NCBI GenBank assembly: GCA_003697065.1
Contig: RFFY01000435.1
Span: forward strand, 1 to 5,880
Source of the DNA: Actinomyces sp.
GTDB lineage: Bacteria; Actinomycetota; Acidimicrobiia; Acidimicrobiales; Aldehydirespiratoraceae
Length of the DNA: 5,880 nucleotides
Reading direction: 5' to 3'
Made by a program: the position numbers and the translations under genes
Shown here: piece by piece, positions 1 through 4,017 of the stretch
How the letters are laid out: each line of letters starts with the position of its first letter
Position numbering within the stretch: position 1 is the stretch's first letter
The notes under the pieces: model-generated
Told to the model about the DNA's origin: nothing
What the model saw: the letters and a program-made list of their open reading frames with translations, nothing else
The model's database searches: none

Positions 1-417
1 CACCCCCGCGCTCGGCGCCGGGGCGCCCCGACCCGGGGCGTACTCCTCGTCGAAGCCGAAGAAGTCGTCGGCGGCGGGGCCGAGCTCCTCGGGGGCACCG
101 ACGGGAACCTCCTCGGCCACCGGCAGGGGCTCGTCGGCCCACTGGGGGCCCGACCAGGCCCCCAGGTCGTCGGCCTCGGCCAGGCGGGGCTCGCCGGCGA
201 AGGGCACCGCGGCGGGCTCGTCGGGTTCGCCCCCACCCACGATCGGCACGGCACCCGTTCCGGGCTCGGTCCAGTGGGGCAGGGCGTCGTCCTCGTCGTC
301 GAAGAGGATCTCGTCGTCACCGAAGACCGAGCGCCCAGGCACGACGGCGTCGTCGTCGGGCGGCACACCACCTTCGATGATCCGGAATCCCTCGAACTCG
401 TTGGGATCGTCGGTCAC
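1..417 (-). CDS. cdsA: Probable phosphatidate cytidylyltransferase, N-terminal part only (runs off left edge)
   Basis: This is an open minus-strand frame of 139 codons with no stop; the rest lies beyond the window. The start is GTG at 417-415, chosen because a strong GAGGAGG ribosome binding site lies 6 bases upstream. The visible protein is acidic, proline-rich and probably disordered. It has Asp/Glu clusters at residues 21-23, 34-36 and 40-44, a motif LPHWTEPGTGAVP at 46-58, Trp residues at 88 and 93 (AWSGPQWADE), and an aromatic/acidic patch DDFFGFDEEY at 117-126. No membrane segment is seen yet. CdsA makes CDP-diacylglycerol from phosphatidate and CTP at the inner membrane. In actinobacteria it normally follows frr, and from memory acidimicrobial CdsA proteins carry a cytosolic extension with similar Trp motifs. 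The identification rests on gene order plus this recollection, because the catalytic domain is outside the window. That it is a real gene is much surer than its name. Confidence 0.72.
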   Translation of the reverse strand, partial: MTDDPNEFEGFRIIEGGVPPDDDAVVPGRSVFGDDEILFDDEDDALPHWTEPGTGAVPIVGGGEPDEPAAVPFAGEPRLAEADDLGAWSGPQWADEPLPVAEEVPVGAPEELGPAADDFFGFDEEYAPGRGAPAPSAGV

Positions 418-423
418 GCCTGT

Positions 424-430
424 CCTCCTC
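424..430 (-). promoter_or_regulatory. Ribosome binding site of the cdsA-like gene
   Basis: The minus strand reads GAGGAGG here, followed by a 6-base spacer and GTG. It is the strongest Shine-Dalgarno match in the left part of the window and fixes the start of the partial gene at 417. It lies just downstream of two GC-rich hairpins in the frr-cdsA gap. Confidence 0.85.
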
Positions 431-437
431 GGCTCGG

Positions 438-493
438 GCCCCGTCGGGGCGGGCCCGCGCTCTCGTCAGTGACCATGGTGACAGGCGCGGGCC
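438..493 (-). other. Stem-loops in the frr-cdsA intergenic gap
   Basis: A perfect 9-bp inverted repeat pairs 452-460 (ggcccgcgc on the plus strand) with 485-493 (gcgcgggcc). Inside it the pairing continues with bulges (462-463 with 483-484, then 465-468 with 479-482), giving about 15 base pairs around a 10-base loop. A second small hairpin, GCCCC-GAC-GGGGC on the minus strand, occupies 438-450, just before the cdsA ribosome binding site. There is no U-run after either stem, so neither is a canonical intrinsic terminator. They could be a U-less GC-rich terminator or attenuator, an mRNA processing or stability element between frr and cdsA, or a chance product of high GC. The 102-base gap holds no convincing gene. 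Confidence 0.5.
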
Positions 494-519
494 ACGCCTT
501 CACGCCGGTCGGGGGGCGG

Positions 520-1089
520 TCACACCTCGAGCAGCTCTTCTTCCTTGTGCTTTTCGGCGTCGGCGATCTTCTGCTCGTGCTCGTGGGTGATGGCGTCGAG
601 CCGTTCCTCGGCCCGGCGAATCTCGTCTTCGGAGATCCCACCCTCCTTGACGAGGTCCTCGAGCTCCTTGCGGGCGTGGCGCCGGACCCCCCGGATGCGG
701 TTCTTGGCCTCCTCGGCCATGCCCCGCACCACCCGCACCAGCTCGCGGCGGCGCTCCTCGGTGAGGGGCGGGAAGATGAGGCGGATGGTGCGCCCGTCGT
801 TGCTGGGCGACAGGCCGAGCTGGGAAGTCTGGATGGCCTTCTCGATGGCCCCGAGGTTGGCGGGGTCGTGGGGGGTGATGAGGAGCTGGCGGGCCTCGGG
901 CACCGAGAAGCTGGCAATCTCCTGGAGCCGCATCTCGACGCCGTAGGCCTCGACGGGGAGCTTTTCGACCAGGGCCGACGAGGCCCGGCCCGTGCGGACA
1001 CCGGAGAACTCCCGGCGGGCGTGAGTGACGGCGGCGTCCATCTTCTCGGCGGCGTCGTCGAGGATGAGGTCGATCATCTCACTGCTCAT
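520..1089 (-). CDS. frr: Ribosome recycling factor
   Basis: RRF works with EF-G to split the post-termination ribosome so that subunits, mRNA and tRNA can be reused. The 189-residue protein is close to the usual length of about 185. The family signature TGRASSAL is at residues 33-40, followed by the beta-rich domain II (about 45-105, including NDGRTIRLIFPPLTEERR at 97-114). The C-terminal helices of the three-helix bundle follow, with EEAKNRIRGVRR at 126-137, where Arg133 aligns with the functionally essential Arg132 of E. coli RRF, and KEGGISEDE at 148-156. The start is ATG at 1089-1087 with a GAGG at 1097-1100, 7 bases upstream. It lies 42 bases after pyrH and 102 bases before the cdsA-like gene, and is probably co-transcribed with both. 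Stop is TGA. Nothing is missing or unusual. Confidence 0.98.
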   Translation of the reverse strand: MSSEMIDLILDDAAEKMDAAVTHARREFSGVRTGRASSALVEKLPVEAYGVEMRLQEIASFSVPEARQLLITPHDPANLGAIEKAIQTSQLGLSPSNDGRTIRLIFPPLTEERRRELVRVVRGMAEEAKNRIRGVRRHARKELEDLVKEGGISEDEIRRAEERLDAITHEHEQKIADAEKHKEEELLEV

Positions 1090-1131
1090 CGTGGTGCCTC
1101 GGGCGGAACTCGGGATCCGATCACGCCCACG

Positions 1132-1932
1132 CTAGACGCTGGCGCCACCGCCGGGCGTGCCGGACCCTCCGTCACCGGACTCGGCGGCGTCGACCAGGGT
1201 GCCGACCGGTTCGCCGGCGAGCAGGGCCCGCAGGTTGCCGTCGCCGAGCAGGTCGAACACGACGATGGGCAGATCGTTGTCCATGCACAAGGTGATGGCG
1301 GTGGCGTCCATGACCTTGAGGCCCCGGTTGAGGACCTCGAGGTAGGAGACGTGGTCGAGGCGGGTGGCCGAGGGATCGCGGCGGGGATCGGCCGTGTAGA
1401 TGCCGTCGGTGCCCCCGTGGGTGCCTTTGAGCACCACCTCGGCGTCGATCTCGACGGCGCGCAGGGCGGCGGTCGTGTCGGTGGTGAAGAAGGGGTTGCC
1501 GGTCCCGCCGGCGAAGATGACCACCCTCCCCTTCTCGAGGTGGCGGATGGCCCGTCGGCGGATGTACGGCTCGGCCACCTGGGCCATGTGGATGGCGGTC
1601 TGGACCCGGGTCGGCTGGTCGAGCTGTTCGAGGGTGTCCTGGAGGGCGAGGGCGTTGATGACCGTGGCCAGCATGCCCATGTAGTCGGCCTGGGCTCGGT
1701 CCATCCCGGCGCCGGCGCCGGTCATGCCCCGCCAGATGTTGCCCCCGCCGACCACGATGGCCACGTCGACCTCGAACTCGCGTCGGGCGGCGACGATGTC
1801 CTCGGCGATGGCGCGCAGGGTGACCCCGTCGATGCCGTGTTCGAGCGATCCGGCGAACGCCTCTCCCGACAGCTTCAGCAGGACCCGACCCCAGCGGGCG
1901 GGACGCTTGGCGGCGGAGGCCTCGCCGTTCAC
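1132..1932 (-). CDS. pyrH: UMP kinase (uridylate kinase)
   Basis: PyrH phosphorylates UMP to UDP with ATP in the cytoplasm, an essential step of pyrimidine nucleotide synthesis. It belongs to the amino-acid-kinase fold, and bacterial enzymes are hexamers regulated by GTP and UTP. Visible motifs are VLLKLSGEAF at residues 17-26 (phosphate-binding lysine 20), VVGGGNIWRG at 60-69, DYMGMLATVINALAL at 83-97, the nucleotide-site segment GTGNPFFTTDTTAALRA at 143-159, DGIYTADPRRDP at 176-187, and LKVMDATAITLCMDNDLPI at 205-223. The protein has 266 residues. The family core ends near GTLV (244-247), leaving a 19-residue Gly/Ser-rich tail of no obvious function. The first 13 residues are also a short extension. 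The start is GTG at 1932-1930, only one base after the tsf TGA and without a clear Shine-Dalgarno, so translational coupling to tsf is likely. Stop is TAG. Confidence 0.97.
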   Translation of the reverse strand: MNGEASAAKRPARWGRVLLKLSGEAFAGSLEHGIDGVTLRAIAEDIVAARREFEVDVAIVVGGGNIWRGMTGAGAGMDRAQADYMGMLATVINALALQDTLEQLDQPTRVQTAIHMAQVAEPYIRRRAIRHLEKGRVVIFAGGTGNPFFTTDTTAALRAVEIDAEVVLKGTHGGTDGIYTADPRRDPSATRLDHVSYLEVLNRGLKVMDATAITLCMDNDLPIVVFDLLGDGNLRALLAGEPVGTLVDAAESGDGGSGTPGGGASV

Positions 1933-1933
1933 G

Positions 1934-2725
1934 TCAGGCGCCGATCACGACCTGGACGAAGCGGACGATCTCGCCGCCCCCGAGGCTGTCGGCGACGGGT
2001 GTCTTGTCGCCGTGCAGGCCCTGGTCGAGCAGGACCCGCTCGCCGAACCATCCCCGCAGGCGCCCCTCGACGATCTTGTCCCAGGCCGCCTCGGGCTTGC
2101 CCTCGGCCTTGGTGATCTCGAGCAGGGCGGCCCGCTCCCGCTCGACCTCGTCGGCGGGAACCTCGTCACGGGACAGGTAGGTGGGGCGGGCGAAGGCGAT
2201 GTGGAGAGCGACCTGGTGGAGGTTCTCGGCGGGAACGCCCCGGCCGACGACGATCACGCCGTTGACACCCCGTCCCTCCTGTTGGTGCAGGTAGACGTCG
2301 ATCTCCTCGTCGGGGCCGGCCTCGACCCGCTCGACGGCGCCGACCTCGATGTTCTCCTTGATGGTCAGACGCAGGTCGTCGATGCGGTCCTTGAACTCCT
2401 CGACGGCGTCGGGGCCCCGCTCCAGGACGGCCTCGGCCATCTCGCGGGCCAGGTCGACGAAGGCCTCGCTCTTGGCGGAGAAGTCGGTCTCGCACTTGAG
2501 CTGGACGAGGGCGGCGGCCCGGTCGGAGCGGGCGATGGCGACGGTGCCCTCGTCGTTCTGACGGTCGGAGCGGCTCTCGGCCTTGGCCAGGCCCTTTTCG
2601 CGCAGGATCTGACGGGCGGCCTCCATGTCGCCGTCGGCTTCGGTCAGCGCCTTCTTGGCGTCCATCATCCCGGCGCCGGTGGCGTCGCGCAGCTCCTTGA
2701 CCATCTTGGCGGTGATCTCGGCCAT
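1934..2725 (-). CDS. tsf: Translation elongation factor Ts
   Basis: EF-Ts is the nucleotide exchange factor that releases GDP from EF-Tu during elongation. The 263-residue protein begins MAEITAKMVKELRDATGAGM, the conserved N-terminal UBA-like module (about 1-45, with the signature LRDATGAGMMDAKKAL at 12-27). Next comes EKGLAKA (43-49) and the EF-Tu-contacting CETDF motif at 78-82. Asp81 and Phe82 match the TDFV motif, although Val is Ser here (TDFS). The two core subdomains follow to the C-terminus FVQVVIGA. The frame is open a long way upstream, but ATG at 2725-2723 matches the family N-terminus and has GAGG at 2736-2739, 10 bases upstream. It lies 76 bases after rpsB and abuts pyrH, the standard bacterial order. 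Stop is TGA. Confidence 0.98.
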   Translation of the reverse strand: MAEITAKMVKELRDATGAGMMDAKKALTEADGDMEAARQILREKGLAKAESRSDRQNDEGTVAIARSDRAAALVQLKCETDFSAKSEAFVDLAREMAEAVLERGPDAVEEFKDRIDDLRLTIKENIEVGAVERVEAGPDEEIDVYLHQQEGRGVNGVIVVGRGVPAENLHQVALHIAFARPTYLSRDEVPADEVERERAALLEITKAEGKPEAAWDKIVEGRLRGWFGERVLLDQGLHGDKTPVADSLGGGEIVRFVQVVIGA

Positions 2726-2751
2726 GGGTGGGTGTCCTCGCGTGGTGGTGA

Positions 2752-2772
2752 GACCCGGGACGGGCCCGGGTC
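2752..2772 (-). other. Perfect 8-bp hairpin in the rpsB-tsf gap
   Basis: The arms gacccggg (2752-2759) and cccgggtc (2765-2772) are exact reverse complements around a 5-base loop. The hairpin is 29 bases downstream of the rpsB stop and ends 12 bases before the tsf GAGG. Bases 2769-2782, partly within the right arm, contain a run of ggtc units. The downstream RNA is C/A-rich and has no U-run, so a Rho-independent terminator is unlikely. It may tune the rpsB:tsf ratio through partial attenuation or RNA processing, which is inference only. Confidence 0.5.
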
Positions 2773-2801
2773 GGTCGGTCGGTGGATCGGTGGGGTGGGC
2801 C

Positions 2802-3836
2802 TCAGGCGTCGGGGGTACCGGGATCGCCGGCGGTCGGAAGCTCGGCCTCGACGGGGGCGTCGTCGGTGGCCGCGGCGGGGGCTTCCTCGGCGGCCTCCGC
2901 CTCGCCGGCGGTGGCTGCGACAGGCTCGGAGGCCTCCGCCTCGCCGGCGGTGGCCTCGGCGGGCGCGGGCTCCGACGGCTGGGACTCGGCGGCCTCGGCC
3001 GGGGCTTCCTCGCCGGCCTGGGCGGCGGCCAGGCGGGCCTCGCGCTCGGCGGCTTGGGCGGCGGCCTCGGCACGCGCACGCGCCTGCTGCTCGGCGATCT
3101 CGGCCTCCTGGACGGCCGTGCGGCGGGGTCCCTCGTCGCCGGTGCGCTTGGAGCGGATGAAGCGACCCTCGAGCACGGCGTCGGAGATGACCCGGGTCAT
3201 GAGCTGGCCGGCGCGGATGGCGTCGTCGTTGCCCGGGATCGGGTAGTCGGCGAGGTCGGGATCGCAGTTGGTGTCGACCACGGCGACGATCGGGATACCG
3301 AGCTTGCGGGCCTCGGTGACCGCCGTGGCCTCCTTCTTGGTGTCGAGGATGAACACGGCGTCGGGCAGCTTCTCCATGTCGCGGATGCCGCCCAGGTTCC
3401 GCTCGAGCTTGGCCAGCTCGCGGCTGAGGTGGAGCGCCTCCTTCTTGGGCATGGCGTCGAACTCACCGGAGTCGCGCATGCGCTGGTACTCCTTCATCTT
3501 CGCCACCCGCTTCGAGATGGTGGCGAAGTTGGTGAGCATCCCGCCCAGCCAGCGCTCGTTGACGTAGGGCATCCCGCAACGCTCGGCGTAGGACTGGATG
3601 GAGTCCTGGGCCTGCTTCTTGGTGCCCACGAACAGGATCGTGCCCCCGTCGGCGACGAGGTCGCGCACGAACACGTAGGCCTTCTCGAGGTGCTCGAGCG
3701 TCTGGTGGAGATCGATGATGTGGATCCCCGCCCGCTCGCCGTGGATGAAGCGCCGCATCTTCGGGTTCCAGCGGCGGGTCTGGTGCCCGAAGTGCACACC
3801 GGCTTCGAGCAGCTGCTTCATGGTGACGACGGCCAT
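2802..3836 (-). CDS. rpsB: 30S ribosomal protein S2 with long C-terminal tail
   Basis: S2 is a late-assembling protein of the small ribosomal subunit, sitting between head and body and needed for S1 binding in bacteria that have S1. The family core fills residues 1 to about 232. Signatures are MKQLLEAGVHFGHQTRRWNP (6-25), IDLHQT (41-46), FVGTKKQAQD (69-78), NERWLGGMLTNFATI (93-107), DTNCDPD (188-194) and IPGNDDAIRA (200-209). The protein has 344 residues against about 240 in E. coli. The extra stretch is first a charged Ala/Arg/Glu-rich probable helix (about 240-275), then an Ala/Glu/Pro-rich acidic tail to the end, including a repeated octapeptide. The start is ATG at 3836-3834 because GGAGG lies 4 bases upstream; Met6 would be too far from it. 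The leader has a plausible promoter and hairpins. Stop is TGA. Confidence 0.98.
   Translation of the reverse strand: MAVVTMKQLLEAGVHFGHQTRRWNPKMRRFIHGERAGIHIIDLHQTLEHLEKAYVFVRDLVADGGTILFVGTKKQAQDSIQSYAERCGMPYVNERWLGGMLTNFATISKRVAKMKEYQRMRDSGEFDAMPKKEALHLSRELAKLERNLGGIRDMEKLPDAVFILDTKKEATAVTEARKLGIPIVAVVDTNCDPDLADYPIPGNDDAIRAGQLMTRVISDAVLEGRFIRSKRTGDEGPRRTAVQEAEIAEQQARARAEAAAQAAEREARLAAAQAGEEAPAEAAESQPSEPAPAEATAGEAEASEPVAATAGEAEAAEEAPAAATDDAPVEAELPTAGDPGTPDA
2892..2954 (-). repeat. Two identical 24-bp units in the rpsB tail
   Basis: The 24 bases at 2931-2954 and 2892-2915 are identical and offset by 39 bases, exactly 13 codons. They encode the same octapeptide ATAGEAEA at S2 residues 295-302 and 308-315. 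The exact nucleotide identity, including synonymous positions, suggests a recent in-frame tandem duplication within the disordered tail rather than chance similarity. The repeat does not affect the ribosomal core. Confidence 0.85.
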
Positions 3837-3840
3837 GTTT

Positions 3841-3845
3841 CCTCC
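3841..3845 (-). promoter_or_regulatory. Ribosome binding site of rpsB
   Basis: GGAGG on the minus strand (within GGGAGGAAAC) lies 4 bases before the ATG at 3836. It decides between this start and the in-frame Met five codons later, which would be 19 bases away. Confidence 0.85.
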
Positions 3846-3856
3846 CGGTTGGCGAC

Positions 3857-3896
3857 CCCGTACCGGGGCGCCGAGGCGACCGGGTGTCGGTACGGG
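3857..3896 (-). promoter_or_regulatory. Stem-loop in the rpsB leader
   Basis: A perfect 9-bp inverted repeat, cccgtaccg at 3857-3865 and cggtacggg at 3888-3896, encloses a 22-base loop that itself contains a small cgcc/ggcg hairpin. It ends 11 bases before the rpsB ribosome binding site. In several bacteria the rpsB-tsf mRNA is repressed by S2 binding to its leader. This stem is a candidate for such a site, but I recognise no known S2-binding motif in it. Confidence 0.5.
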
Positions 3897-3934
3897 TGCA
3901 GGATCGTGACGGTGCGCCCCAGCGGCGCCGGACA

Positions 3935-3983
3935 GCCCCTTCGGGGCCGTCGGGAGTGTAGCGGCGCCGCCCCACCCTGCCGA
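3935..3983 (-). promoter_or_regulatory. Putative promoter and 5' hairpin of the rpsB operon
   Basis: On the minus strand a -10-like TACACT (3960-3955) follows a -35-like TCGGCA (3983-3978, four of six to TTGACA) with a 17-base spacer. Transcription would start near 3948, giving a leader of about 110 bases. That start falls at the beginning of a tight hairpin GCCCC-GAA-GGGGC (3947-3935), so the mRNA would open with a stem-loop. The last 10 bases of the spacer, 3961-3970, form a perfect palindrome (gcggcgccgc). Its first nine bases recur directly in the leader at 3922-3930. Both could be operator half-sites or structure-forming repeats. The call is based on hexamer match and position only. Confidence 0.5.
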
Positions 3984-4017
3984 CCGCCGGTCTCCCCGCT
4001 CGGGCGGTGGCACCACC

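Noticed and set aside
470..484. The ccatgg-centred near-palindrome as a stand-alone operator
   Set aside because: It has mismatches and is better explained as the loop region of the larger frr-cdsA stem-loop.
274..2115. A 613-codon plus-strand open frame antisense to cdsA, frr, pyrH and tsf
   Set aside because: It crosses four well-recognised minus-strand genes and their gaps, its translation is low-complexity Gly/Asp/Val with no known motif, and long antisense frames are expected at this GC content.
2726..3079. An N-terminal extension of tsf into rpsB
   Set aside because: The added residues are Pro/Arg-rich shadow of the rpsB tail, and MAEITAKMVKELRDATG at 2725 is the normal EF-Ts start.
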